Positions 1 to 10,267 of a stretch of 45,408 bases of DNA are shown here, in pieces. Source of the stretch: Ascoidea tarda (nom. inval.). Lineage: Eukaryota; Ascomycota; Saccharomycetes; Ascoideales; Ascoideaceae. Numbering within the stretch: position 1 is the stretch's first letter; each line of letters begins with the position of its first letter. The DNA is taken from positions 1-45,408 of the forward strand of contig JAKTTS010000059.1 in the NCBI GenBank assembly GCA_030560485.1, written 5' to 3'. The translations under genes and the position numbers were made by a program. The notes below the pieces were generated by a model. That model did not search any database. It was not told where the DNA came from and saw only the letters and a program-made list of their open reading frames with translations.

Positions 1-1
1 C

Positions 2-54
<53 letters not shown>
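1..54 (+). repeat. (CAA)18 trinucleotide tract encoding poly-Gln
   Basis: Eighteen uninterrupted CAA triplets lie at the left edge, in frame with the Gln-rich coding end, so the tract is coding and may be longer beyond the window. Confidence 0.9.
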
Positions 55-276
55 CTTGCTCAGTATCAACAAAGTGGAATGCAACAGCAGCAACATCAAC
101 AGCAGCAATTTCCGCCTTACCAACAAAATGGAATGCAACAACAAAGAATACTACGATTCCAAAGACAGTCCCAGCAACAACAGATGCAGCGCATGCAACA
201 GCAACAACAGCAGCAACAGCAACAGCAATTACAATCTCAACAGCCGCTGCAAATGCAAAGAATGGCTTCTCGATAG
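1..276 (+). CDS. 3' end of a glutamine-rich protein gene (5' part outside the window)
   Basis: The frame is open from the first base of the window and stops with TAG at 274-276, giving about 91 C-terminal residues. The segment starts with 18 pure CAA codons and continues as Gln-rich sequence with scattered Met, Arg, Tyr and Pro, ending in Met-Ala-Ser-Arg. Later Gln codons mix CAA and CAG, unlike the pure CAA run at the edge. No folded domain is visible, so the protein cannot be named. Gln-rich tails like this occur in yeast transcription and RNA-binding proteins, but that is no more than family background. The gene is convergent with RNR1, and 239 bp separate the two stop codons. The first ATG seen here (79) is internal, not a start. 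Confidence 0.6.
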
Positions 277-515
277 AATTCTATATTTTGGATATATTAT
301 ACGAACTTTATTTTTAAACGTTTCAATTTACATTATTTTTTTATGGTTTTTACTAATTAATGCTTAATTTGTTTTTTTAGTGTATAGTATTTTTTATAGT
401 TGAATAGAAATAAAGTATGTTATTTATAAATGTGGATATCTATATTGAGGATTGAAAATAAAAACATGAAAAGAGAAAGATTTCATAACTGTGCAAAACT
501 GGAAATTCACCAGCA

Positions 516-3122
516 TCAACCAGAACACATTTCACAAGCTTCGGGATTGTTGATTGAGCAAGCAATGACTTTCGAGTTGTAGATGTTGACTTCTGTGTCT
601 TCGCCAATTCTGGTCGACTCACTGGAAGCTGGAGAAGCTACCGGGCTCTCGTTTGTGGTGGAAACATCCTCAGACACAGACAAGTTTGCAACACCTTCTT
701 CCAATTCACCAGCAGGCGCAGATGCAAAAACGGCAGGCTTTCCAATTGCTATGCTTTGAGTAGAGCCCTGGGATTCGAACTTCTCGACGTACTTTTTGAA
801 TTTCAATTTGTGCAACTGAGCCTGGATGTCGCCAGCAGTGGCAGCTTCCTTCTCGTCAATGGTAAATTGAATAGCAGCAGAGGCAGCTTGTGTTCTCAAA
901 TAGTACATTCCTGTCTTCAATCCTTTTTTCCAGCCGTAGAAGTGCATGCTTGTCAATTTCCCCATTGTTGGAGCCATTATGTGTATGTTTAGAGACTGAG
1001 ATTGATCAATAAATGGAGATCTGTCAGCAGCCATATCAATAATGGTCTTTTGGGATAATTCCCACACAGTCTTATACAAGTCTTTGAGTTTCTGAGGAAT
1101 GTTGGGAAGATGCTGAATGGAACCGTTATTGGCAATAATTGATTCCTTCATAGCATTTGACCAGATGCCCATAGCTACCAAATCCTTCAAGAGATAGGGA
1201 TTGACAATTTGAAATTCACCAGCCAAAACACGACGAGAGTAAATGTTTGAGGTGTATGGCTCAAAGCATTCATTGTATCCAAGGATTTGAGAGGTGGAAG
1301 CTGTTGGCATTGGAGCAACCAACAATGAATTACGCAACCCAAATTTTTTAATCTTTTGTTTTAGTTCATCAAAGTCCCATAATTGGGTGGGTTTTCTTCC
1401 CCACAAATCAAATTGCAAAAGACCCTTTGATGTAGGAGAACCCTCAAAGGTTTCATAAGGGCCATCAATTGCAGCGAGTTCAGTTGAGGCCTCGACAGCA
1501 GCATGATATATTGTTTCAAAAATCTGGATATTTAACTTTTTAGCTTCAGGTGAATCAAAAGGCATTCTTAATATCATAAAAGTATCCGCTAAACCCTGGA
1601 CACCAAGAGCAATTGGTCTATGTCTAAGATTTGATTTTTCAGCTTCTGGGACAGGATAATAGTTTCTATCAATAACTTTGTTAAGATTTTTAGTAAGAAC
1701 TTTAGCAATTTCATGTAGCTTTCCAAAGTCATACCAGGAATTATTATCATCTTGAGAAATAAAAGCAGGCAAAGCAATTGATGCTAAATTACAAACTGCT
1801 ACTTCATCAGGATCAGAATATTCGACAATTTCACAGCAAAGGTTGGATGATTTAATAACACCAAGATTTTTTTGATTGCTTTTTGCGTTACAACTGTCTT
1901 TATAAACCATAAATGGAGTACCTGTTTCAGTTTGGGCATCTAAAATGGCAGCCCATAATTTCTGGGCTTTGACAACTTTTCTTGCCTTGCCTTGTTTTTC
2001 ATATGATTTATATAGTTCCTCAAATTGGTCGCCATAACAATCACTCAATCCAAGAGCTTCATTTGGAGAAAATAGTGACCAGTCTTGGTTTTTTTCGACT
2101 CTTTTCATGAACAAGTCAGGAATCCATAAAGCAGGAAATAGATCTCTTGCTCTAATTTCTTCTTTTCCATGGTTTTTCCTAATGTCAATGAATTCGAAAA
2201 TATCAGAGTGCCAAGGTTCAAGATAAATAGCAAAAGCACCAGGTCTTTTATTTCCACCTTGATCAACATATCTAGCAGTCATATTATAAACTCTTAACAT
2301 GGGAATGATACCATTTGAAGTACCATTAGTGCCAGCAATGTATGATCCAGTGGATCTGATATTGTGAATATGTAAACCAATACCTCCGGCGTACTTTGAA
2401 ATTACGGCCATTTGAGATAAAGTGTTGAAGATACCATCAATAGAATCGTCTTTCATAGCAACAAGAAAACATGAAGACATTTGAGGTCTTGGAGTACCTG
2501 CATTGAATAAAGTGGGCGAGGCATGTGTGAAGTATTTTAGAGACATATAATTATAAGTTTCTAAAACCTTTTCAATATTGTCACCATGGATACCAATAGA
2601 CACTCTCATTATAAGATGTTGAGGTCTTTCTGCAACCTGACCGTTAATTCTTAAGAGATAGGATCTTTCTAAAGTTTTAAAATGAAAATAGTTATAATTG
2701 AAAACTCTGTCATAAACAATAGAAGAATCCAACTCGTCAGCATTGGCCATAACGATATCGTAAGTGTCCTTTGAGATCATGGAAGCATTTAGATTTGTTT
2801 TTGGATCAATATAATAATACAAGTCTGAAATAACTTGAGAAAATCTTTTCACAGTCTGTTTGTGCAAATTTGATATAGCGATTCTAGCAGCTAAGATAGC
2901 ATAATCAGGATGAACAGTGGTCAAATAGGCAGCTGTTTCAGCAGCCAAGTTGTCTAATTCAACGGTAGTGACACCATTATAAACACCAGAAATAACTCTT
3001 TGGGTTATTTTAACAGCATCGACATGGTTGGCATCTAAACCATAACAGAGCCTCGATACTCTGGCAGTAATTTTATCAAAACGAACGCGTTCTTTTGATC
3101 CATTTCGTTTATAGACAAACAT
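516..3122 (-). CDS. RNR1: Ribonucleoside-diphosphate reductase large subunit
   Basis: Class Ia ribonucleotide reductase R1 (868 aa; S. cerevisiae Rnr1 is 888). It reduces NDPs to dNDPs in the cytosol together with the small subunits. An ATP-cone fills about residues 1-92. The catalytic set is intact: C218 in a QMSSC context, N427, C429 and E431 in NLCCE, and C444 in AVCNLAS. The C-terminal tail is low in conservation and ends with the redox pair C863/C866 (CEMC). The ATG at 3122 gives the family N-terminus MFVYKRNG. No in-frame CTG codon was found. An MCB core (ACGCGT) lies 312 bp upstream, as expected for a G1/S-induced gene. It is the last of three tandem minus-strand genes (VPS34, MAD2, RNR1), each with its own upstream gap. 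Confidence 0.98.
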   Translation of the reverse strand: MFVYKRNGSKERVRFDKITARVSRLCYGLDANHVDAVKITQRVISGVYNGVTTVELDNLAAETAAYLTTVHPDYAILAARIAISNLHKQTVKRFSQVISDLYYYIDPKTNLNASMISKDTYDIVMANADELDSSIVYDRVFNYNYFHFKTLERSYLLRINGQVAERPQHLIMRVSIGIHGDNIEKVLETYNYMSLKYFTHASPTLFNAGTPRPQMSSCFLVAMKDDSIDGIFNTLSQMAVISKYAGGIGLHIHNIRSTGSYIAGTNGTSNGIIPMLRVYNMTARYVDQGGNKRPGAFAIYLEPWHSDIFEFIDIRKNHGKEEIRARDLFPALWIPDLFMKRVEKNQDWSLFSPNEALGLSDCYGDQFEELYKSYEKQGKARKVVKAQKLWAAILDAQTETGTPFMVYKDSCNAKSNQKNLGVIKSSNLCCEIVEYSDPDEVAVCNLASIALPAFISQDDNNSWYDFGKLHEIAKVLTKNLNKVIDRNYYPVPEAEKSNLRHRPIALGVQGLADTFMILRMPFDSPEAKKLNIQIFETIYHAAVEASTELAAIDGPYETFEGSPTSKGLLQFDLWGRKPTQLWDFDELKQKIKKFGLRNSLLVAPMPTASTSQILGYNECFEPYTSNIYSRRVLAGEFQIVNPYLLKDLVAMGIWSNAMKESIIANNGSIQHLPNIPQKLKDLYKTVWELSQKTIIDMAADRSPFIDQSQSLNIHIMAPTMGKLTSMHFYGWKKGLKTGMYYLRTQAASAAIQFTIDEKEAATAGDIQAQLHKLKFKKYVEKFESQGSTQSIAIGKPAVFASAPAGELEEGVANLSVSEDVSTTNESPVASPASSESTRIGEDTEVNIYNSKVIACSINNPEACEMCSG

Positions 3123-3610
3123 GGTGGGAATCGGAAAAGATCAAAGAAGAATAGTTCGAAAAGTTGGAAGAAATTAGTTGGAAGGATATGGTTGAAAATA
3201 GTATTAGTAATGCTAAAGGTATAATTTATGACGGATAAGTCGATAAATCTATAGTATAGTTAAAGTAGGAGAAGTCAAGAAAAGAGCCTGGTTTAAACGA
3301 AGAATAAGAGAAGATGTTGAGCAGAAGAGAAGCAGGAACTGAGAATTCGAAACCAAAAGAAAAAAGATATGAATAATAAAATCTTTAAATTGGAAACTAT
3401 TGTTTTGGTGATAAATTCCTAATGATCTGAACGACGCGTAAACTTTTTGGGTTTTTGGAAAATTCCCAAAACGACAACACTGTTCACCCCGTCCAGTTGG
3501 CATAGGGAAAGCGCGTGACTGTAACTTTGAAAGTGGAACAGTGGTGAGGGCGTCTTTCTGTTCGCTAGCGTGCTTGTGTTCGTTATGTTCGCGAGTCCCC
3601 TCGAACTTTT
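3123..3610. other. Intergenic: RNR1 promoter and MAD2 3' flank
   Basis: This 488-bp gap lies between the MAD2 stop and the RNR1 ATG. It holds one perfect ACGCGT (3434-3439) and a GC-richer stretch around 3480-3600. Short ORFs overlapping the MAD2 end are shadows. No RNA gene is recognised. Confidence 0.7.
3434..3439. promoter_or_regulatory. MCB-type element (ACGCGT) upstream of RNR1
   Basis: A perfect palindromic ACGCGT 312 bp upstream of the RNR1 ATG. In S. cerevisiae, MBF (Mbp1/Swi6) binds this core and drives RNR1 at G1/S. Use of the site here is inferred from the motif and the identity of the gene. Another ACGCGT at 3085-3090 is inside the RNR1 coding region. Confidence 0.6.
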
Positions 3611-4327
3611 TCAGTCTATGAGATTGTTGATTTTGTAGGTCACAAAGGTGTCGACCTTGTGGTTGGAGGTGCTGAAGCTTCGAAATCCTACTTTTTCTCC
3701 TCCGTTTTTGATTTCCTTGTCGTCGGAGTCGATCCACTCGCTGGGAATGTTTTTAGTGTTGGAGTTGGCATACACCAAGACGTTGAAGGTGTGAGGTCCT
3801 TCCAACACCGGCAAAAATGTAATGGAGGCAGTAATCTGTCTTATGATGGCCTGGATCTCCTGTTGTATTTCTTCTTTGCTTTTGTTTGTGTTACTGGCAT
3901 GCTCCTTATCTGGCATGGGTTCATCCATATCTTGATCAAGATTTTTGTTATTGAATATTTCAACATCGAATTCCCATCTCTCGACAGGCTCGTCGTTTGT
4001 TTTGTCTATAATTGCCACAATTAGTTTATTTATCTTCCCATTGTAAATCCACTTGTTCAATTGGCTCAATATCCTTCGAATGTAGGCCTTCACTTCTTCA
4101 TCGGTCGAAATTAGCATGTATAAGCCGTATTTTTTAACCATTTTAAAATCGTCTGGGGGGTATATCCCTCGTTGATACAAAATGGAGTTGATGCTGTAAT
4201 CAAAAAAATCTGACACAATTTTTGATGAGCCCTTCAATGCCAACTTGGATCGAGTTGGAGGGCTTTTCCCTTTGTTAGTACCACCGGCGCGACCACCATT
4301 ATTGTTGTTATTTCCAATTGCCTCCAT
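3611..4327 (-). CDS. MAD2: Spindle-assembly checkpoint protein Mad2 (HORMA domain)
   Basis: A HORMA-domain protein of 238 aa (yeast Mad2 is 196). It monitors kinetochore attachment and inhibits Cdc20-APC/C. The HORMA fold covers about residues 28-235. Family signatures are visible: KGSSKIVSDFFDYSINSILY, then an RGIYPP segment, ERWEFDVE, IRQITASITFLP, and the C-terminal safety-belt stretch FSTSNHKVDTFVTYK. The N-terminal 25 residues (Asn/Gly/Ser-rich) and an acidic insert near the middle make it longer than usual. The ORF runs further upstream, but its first codon is TTG; the first ATG is at 4327 and is the start chosen here. The gene lies between VPS34 and RNR1, all on the same strand. Confidence 0.95.
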   Translation of the reverse strand: MEAIGNNNNNGGRAGGTNKGKSPPTRSKLALKGSSKIVSDFFDYSINSILYQRGIYPPDDFKMVKKYGLYMLISTDEEVKAYIRRILSQLNKWIYNGKINKLIVAIIDKTNDEPVERWEFDVEIFNNKNLDQDMDEPMPDKEHASNTNKSKEEIQQEIQAIIRQITASITFLPVLEGPHTFNVLVYANSNTKNIPSEWIDSDDKEIKNGGEKVGFRSFSTSNHKVDTFVTYKINNLID

Positions 4328-4645
4328 CTTCCTAGCAGTGCTATGAGTACCAATCTCTTCTTGCACCAAGAGGCTCTTTTCTCCTTCAACAAACTTTTGT
4401 CTCCAAGCGGAAATCCGCCGGTTTTTATGCCAAATCCGGATAGCGGATTTTGGAATCCATGCTCAGCGCATCCGTATCCGCATCCCCAATTGGGCTTTTT
4501 GCTTATATTACTTTGAAACATTGTGAAATTGTTTTCGAACACTTACGAATTCGTTGATCAAGAATTATCAAATATTGTCAAATATATTCGCTTTTATCAT
4601 AGTATTATTTGTATTCGCTAGGTTTTCTATGGGTTTTCACACCTT
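4328..4645. other. Intergenic: MAD2 promoter and VPS34 3' flank, with ATCCG/CGGAT cluster
   Basis: This 318-bp gap has a run of ATCCG/CGGAT pentamers at 4413-4480, including the palindrome ATCCGGAT at 4434-4441. The rest is AT-rich. An ORF reading leftwards from 4542 overlaps MAD2 and looks like a shadow. Confidence 0.6.
4413..4480. promoter_or_regulatory. Cluster of ATCCG/CGGAT motifs upstream of MAD2
   Basis: ATCCG occurs at 4413-4417, 4434-4438, 4470-4474 and 4476-4480, and CGGAT at 4437-4441 and 4444-4448. This is six occurrences in 68 bp, 87-153 bp upstream of the MAD2 ATG. The density in an AT-rich gap suggests binding sites. No factor is assigned. Confidence 0.35.
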
Positions 4646-7600
4646 TTATGCTCGCCAGTACTGTGTCAAACTGTGCAACCGATCGATCACCATTGGTAAA
4701 AATGCGTTGACACTATCATTAATCAAGTTTTGAAAATGTAAAATAGCTTCTTCATCATTCATTTCAAGACAAAACTTCTCTTTTACTTTTAGTATTGCTC
4801 TATTCTTATCAATCTTGATGTCGGGAATGTTAGCTTCAATCATTAATTCAAATAAATTTAATATCAAATTACTGTTCTTCCTTAATATTAAAAAACTTGT
4901 AAAGCAATAATTCTTGAAAATTTTAAAATTCTCATGATTCAATCCTCCCATTCCTTCAACCAACTGGATTGGCAACTTCATTAACGGTGGGAATGGCTTA
5001 GGATCTTGTCCTAATATATACCCAAAATCTGCATGAAAAAACTGTCCATTCAACGATATTAATAAATTATCTAAATGTCTATCACCAACTCCCAAAATAT
5101 AAGTTATCACACAATATCCTGCGCAGGATTTAATATATCTATCCATAACATGACTTTTAACTTTCAACTCTTCATGCTCATCATAGTTATTTTCTTGGAA
5201 AAATTTTAAAATTGAATGATACTCACTCAATACTTTATCTAGTGTTAAATTTGGAACAAACTCAATTGATCCATCAATAGGATTAGTTGATAATATTTTA
5301 TACGGTTTTAAATTCAAATTTAAATTCTCGTTTTTCAACAACTGATCCATTAATTTAATAATTTGAATAACTAGTTGATCCTGTCTTAAATCATCTCCGA
5401 TTTTAAACATCATTGAATATTTTTCTCCTGCTTTACTTGTCTCAAAAGTTAGCTTTAACGGTGATAATGATGATTTAAAAACTGTGGATTCCTCAGGTAT
5501 GATTTTCACCAACCGAATTGACGGATCTAATGGCAAAATTAACTGTTTGTCACTTTTATTATTAGCATTAAATAAAAAATACTTCATTTCATTTTTAATC
5601 AAGATGTTTCGTAATTTTTCAATTTTCTTGGGTGTTTCTTTAATATTTTTAACTTCAAGACAAATATTTCGAATACATTCAATGAATTCAACCTGTTTTT
5701 TTAATTCTATTAAATTTGTCATATTTTCGTTATTATTATTATTATTGTTATTATGAAGATTATTATTCAGATCATCTTCGTTATGAATGACATTATTTCC
5801 TTCATTGTTGTCTGAATTATTCATTTTTTTATTGGTATTATTATTTTTCTTTTGCAAATTTTGAATATCTTTTAACCTTGTTAAAAATTGCTTTAATATT
5901 ATTTGATATATTTTTTGTATTTTAAAAGGATTCTGATTATCTTCAATTTCAACCTTGACGTACCAATAGAAAAAATTTCCCAATCTTTTATTATTAATTG
6001 ATCTTGTTATTAATAACTCTGCTAATGGAGATATTTTTTTATCATAATAAATACTTTGTTTATCATTTTTCTTCTTATTATTAACATTCATTTTTTTATT
6101 GTTAATAATATTAAAAGTACTATTATCTGTTATTGTCGAATTGTTTGATATGTGCCCAATTAAGTTTTCAGATGACAAATCACTGTTAATGGAATTGGGA
6201 TTTATGACAATATCTGGGCATGTATTTGTAGTATTTTGGCTATTAGATAAGTCGATTATTGAATATTCACTATTACTATTAATTATATCAGAGTCTGTAA
6301 AATTGTTATCATTATCATTATCATTGTCATGATTATGATTATGATTGTGATTGTGATTGTGATCGTGATCATGATCATTGAAATTATTATCATTATTATT
6401 TTTTGCAATTTCGTGATAATATAAATCATCGTCAAATTTTAAAGCTTGAACTAGTTGTAGTAGATATAACTCCAATTCTTCATCGTTAGTTTTTTTTAGT
6501 CTATTAACAGCAAAATCCCTGATTAAATTGTTTTTTTTATAAAAGGGACCTAATAGTTCCAAGTCATCTTCAATTGGAATTTCTTCCCACTTGTTAATTA
6601 ATTTGATTACTTGATTAATTTCATTTTGGTTATTCCAGTTGATTGATTTTAGAAATTTTGTTAGAGATTTTTTATTTTTAATTAGATAATAACGGAATTT
6701 ATAGATTAAATTTCTTTCATTTGAAGACAATTTTTCTAAAGAGGAGTAGGATATAATTTTATTCAATTCATCCCTGATTAATAAAGTTGGTTTTAGTTCT
6801 TTATCCAATGGGTCATCTTTGTGAGACCTTGCTAAATTTGTGAATTTCAATTCTATTGGGTTATCTTTATATTGATCAGGGTCATATATTTTAAAGGTTG
6901 AGTAATTTGAATTTGAGTTGAAAGAGTCGATATTGATCTTTGGGTTTGTTAAGTTTGAGTTTTTGTTTATATATTGGTTATTGATGTTGTAATAGTTATT
7001 ATTGTTGTTGATATTGTAACTATCGTAATCGTTTATATTGTCGTTGATTGTGTTGTTAATGTCATTTGTTATAAATATGTTGTTGACGTTATTGTTGTTA
7101 AGAGAGTTGATATTGTTGATGTTGTCGATGTTGTTAGTATTGTTTAGATTGCTTATGTTGTTTGAGTATATATTGTTGTTATTTTGATTTGGAGTAGGAT
7201 TTGTTATTAGATAGTTTAAATTTATAACTTGTTTTAAATATTTGAAATTTGAAAAGATAACAGGGTTGTCAAATTTTATAAATTCAATTGAAAGAAAATA
7301 TTGGTTTGATAAACTTTCAATTAAATTTTTATCTATGGATTGAATTTTGGTAAAAGTTAATTTGTTGAGCCAGTCTATGTTTACTAGTTCATTTTTTTCG
7401 AATTTTTTAAATTTTAGTTGCAATTGGTTTATTTGGTTATTGATTTCATTGTTGTTGTTATTGATGTGTTGATTGATATTGTTAATATTTTTGTCTTTTG
7501 CGTTAGTGACGATTTTATTTGTATTTGAATTTGTATTTGTATTTGTATTACTAATTTTCTTGTTGTTTGGTAAATAAACTTTTAATCTTTGTTTACCAGT

Positions 7601-7945
7601 TTTTAAAGTGTTGTTATTTAAATTAAAGAGAGAGTATTGGGTGTATGCAAATAATTTTTCGACATTGTTTGAATATTCAAAAATATTTATAACGATTGTG
7701 GTATCTAAAGGCAATTGATTAAAATTTATTGGAAATTTCAACCATTGGTCCCAGTTTCTTACAGAGGTTTGGGTTTTTTTAATATTTTTCTTGAAATTTT
7801 TATTTGATTTGAGTTTAATTTGGTTATTGGTTATGTTGATATTGTTTGAGTTTTTAGAGATGTTATTTGAGTTTGAATTGAAATTTTGGTTATTTACACC
7901 GAGATTATTATTATTTTTGTTGTTCTTGTTATTATTACTATTGTT

Positions 7946-7978
<33 letters not shown>

Positions 7979-8242
7979 GATATTAGTGTTGTTTTTGTAA
8001 CTGAAATTGATATAGGGAGTGGATATGGGGATCGTTAAAGGATTATTAGAGCTGAATAGTTGGAATTTGATGAACAAGTCAGAATTGGAGTATATGTTGG
8101 ACAAGGTCTGAAAGATCTCAGGATTCAATATCTTTTCTGATTTCTTGATTATTGGCTTGGGACCTTGAAGCGAAACGACTTTTAGCTTAAAGGGTATCTC
8201 CAAGTCCTTGGAGAGATAGAAATTGGCAGTATTTCTGTCCAT
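4646..8242 (-). CDS. VPS34: Class III phosphatidylinositol 3-kinase Vps34
   Basis: Makes PI3P from PI on endosome, vacuole and autophagy membranes, in complex with a Vps15-type kinase. The protein is 1198 aa against about 875 in S. cerevisiae; the excess is Asn-rich inserts. An N-terminal C2 domain starts LSKDLEIPFKLKV and is split by a long poly-Asn stretch. The helical PIK domain and C-terminal kinase follow. Catalytic residues are present: K947 in FKIGDD, the DRHLDN loop at D1054-N1059, and DFG at D1072. The C-terminus QYWRA fits the family's membrane-contacting end. The ORF extends to a TTG at 8287, but homology and the first ATG agree on 8242. A His/Asn/Asp alternating tract lies in the linker before the helical domain end. 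It is divergent from the PHO4-like gene. Confidence 0.97.
6308..6377 (-). repeat. Hexamer-like repeat encoding His-Asp/His-Asn dipeptides in VPS34
   Basis: An imprecise 6-bp-period repeat (ATTATG/ATTGTG/ATCGTG-type units) is in frame in VPS34 and encodes alternating His with Asp or Asn, grading into Asp-Asn. It lies in a non-conserved linker, so it is probably expansion of a coding microsatellite. Confidence 0.75.
7947..7979 (-). repeat. Trinucleotide tract (GTT/AAC) encoding poly-Asn in the Vps34 C2 domain
   Basis: A nearly pure GTT run (AAC in the coding sense) encodes the longest Asn stretch in VPS34, inserted in a loop of the C2 domain where S. cerevisiae Vps34 has only a few residues. 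Confidence 0.8.
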
Positions 8243-8863
8243 GCTGGCAATATCTGTGTGCAAATGAGCAGTGGAAAAGCAGCCCAACCAGAGGAAGTAT
8301 GCAACTGGAAAAGACTCACCTGTGGAGCATCAAAGCAGTGCTGGATAAAAGACAAACTGGTGAACAACAATCGAACTGATAAGAAGCAGAAGAAGGAAGG
8401 AAGGAAAACAGCAAAAAGTGGCACAAGTCCAAAGCCACCAGTGTGGTTCTCGATTTCCACATAAAACTGCATTCACACACACACATGCATGTATTACCTT
8501 GGATTACATAGACATGCAGCGTCCCAAACAGGCAAGTCTTTCACAACGCACTTAAACGCGTTCACACGCAAAAAAATGCAGGGTGCGCTGCTTCCACTGT
8601 ACTGGACTACTGGAAGAAGGAGCTGTTCACGTGCTCAACGGGCTTTTGAGGGCGGCTTTTTCCCGATGCAGCGTCAATTTTAGGAAAAGAGTCTCCAGAG
8701 GGTTTTTCAGCAGCTGCTGCACTGTTTGAGCCTGTGTTGGGTCTCTCGATATCGTAGCAGAACATATACAGAGCTATATTGCCCCAGCTGGAGACACTTC
8801 GACACAGAGTCCTCTGGAGACACTGTGCTGCTTCTCTTTCGCTCGCTTGGACTCTCTTTGGAA
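8243..8863. other. Divergent promoter between VPS34 and the PHO4-like gene
   Basis: A 621-bp gap. It contains a short CA run near 8474-8486, one ACGCGT (8556-8561) and one CACGTG (8628-8633). An open frame to a TTG start at 8726 precedes the PHO4-like ATG but shows no family similarity. On the minus strand a GTGAGT string near 8320 resembles a splice donor, but VPS34 does not need an upstream exon. Confidence 0.65.
8628..8633. promoter_or_regulatory. E-box CACGTG in the VPS34 / PHO4-like promoter
   Basis: The palindromic E-box CACGTG sits 231 bp upstream of the ATG of the bHLH gene. Pho4 and Cbf1 both bind this core. The flanking 5' T (TCACGTG) is closer to Cbf1 preference than to Pho4. The same decamer, TTCACGTGCT, recurs at 18544-18553. 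Confidence 0.4.
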
Positions 8864-10228
8864 ATGGCCCTGGACCAGAGCAACTCCACCTCTTTTCCTA
8901 GTTTTGATAGCACAACTGAGAGACACGATAGAAATACTCACACAGGTTTTGGTTTGAACACAATTGATGACAATAGTCTTTCCTTCAGCCCCTTTGCCAA
9001 CAATAGCAACAACAGTGACAACAATACCACCAACAATACCACCAACTATTCTACCAATGCAAACCCAATCAACTCACATTCCGTTAATTTCACTCAATCA
9101 CTGGTTCAAAATGATGATCAAATGATAGATAGTTTTTTGCATGATCTTGATTTGGACTTGGATATTTATCTCAGTGATTTTAATTCTTCATTAGGCCCAT
9201 CCTCTAATAATAACAATACTAATGTTGATCCGAAACAGGTTCAAATCCAAGAAAAATTTCAAAACCAAAGTCAAAATATCAATTCACTATTTCAGCCTCA
9301 ATCCCAAGCTCAAGCACAACCTCAATCTTTCAATACGCTAAATAATAATTTTTTAGACACCAACACTAAAAATAACCAAACAAATAAAACAAACCAAAAC
9401 GATCATCTAGACATATTCACAAATGGCGACAATAATAACGCTGCCGATTTCAATAACAACTCTCATAATCTTAACAGCTCAAGCATGCCAAATATTCAAA
9501 TTCTATCTGATTTAACTCAAATTCAAAACAACAAAAATAATATTACCATTAACAATTTCAATAACGATTTAAACACCTTTTTAAATAACAATTCCAACAA
9601 CAATAATTTTTACTCTCCAGTTATTGATTCCAACCATCTCAATAAAAACTTGAACAATAATTCAAATATGTTCTTCACTCCTCTAATTTCTCCCTCGATA
9701 CCTTCAATCGACAACCAAACTACAAACAATTTCAATAATATCAGCAATTCTCAATTTAATTCAAGTATTAATGTGAATAATATCAACACTAATACCAACA
9801 CTAATACCAACACTAATACCAACACTAATACTAATACTGCAACTACTTCTACCCTAACTATCAACAATACTCAATTTAACAAAAGTCTCTTTCAAAACCA
9901 ATCTCAAAATTTTTATCAAAATGTTAATAACACAAATTTTCCAAACAATTTTGTTCAATTAACCTCTCCTGCTTTAAAAGCCTATAAATCTCCATTATAC
10001 TATAATAATAACAATACCACAAATAACAACAATACTCAAAAATTCACTCATACACATCAAAGAACTTTTCTGAACTCAAAAGCTATCAATTCAAATAGTT
10101 TGGTCTCAAATTCGAATTCAACTTCTCCTGATAGTGCTCAAAGTTATAATTCAATTTCAACTAATCCAACTATAAATTCCATTCATTCTTTTAATTTCCC
10201 AATTTCTACTACAACCACCAATAATAAT

Positions 10229-10267
<39 letters not shown>

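Noticed and set aside
1-276. Naming the Gln-rich fragment as a specific Mediator, kinase or RNA-binding protein
   Set aside because: Only low-complexity sequence is visible; any name would be a guess.
8243-8287. Upstream extension of Vps34 by 15 residues
   Set aside because: The extension begins with TTG, and family similarity starts at the ATG at 8242.
8310-8330. Splice-donor-like GTGAGT on the minus strand upstream of VPS34
   Set aside because: The four supported introns here use GTATGT, no in-frame upstream exon is needed and no acceptor improves the start.
8726-8863. 46-residue extension of the PHO4-like protein
   Set aside because: Starts with TTG, lies in promoter sequence containing no family motif.
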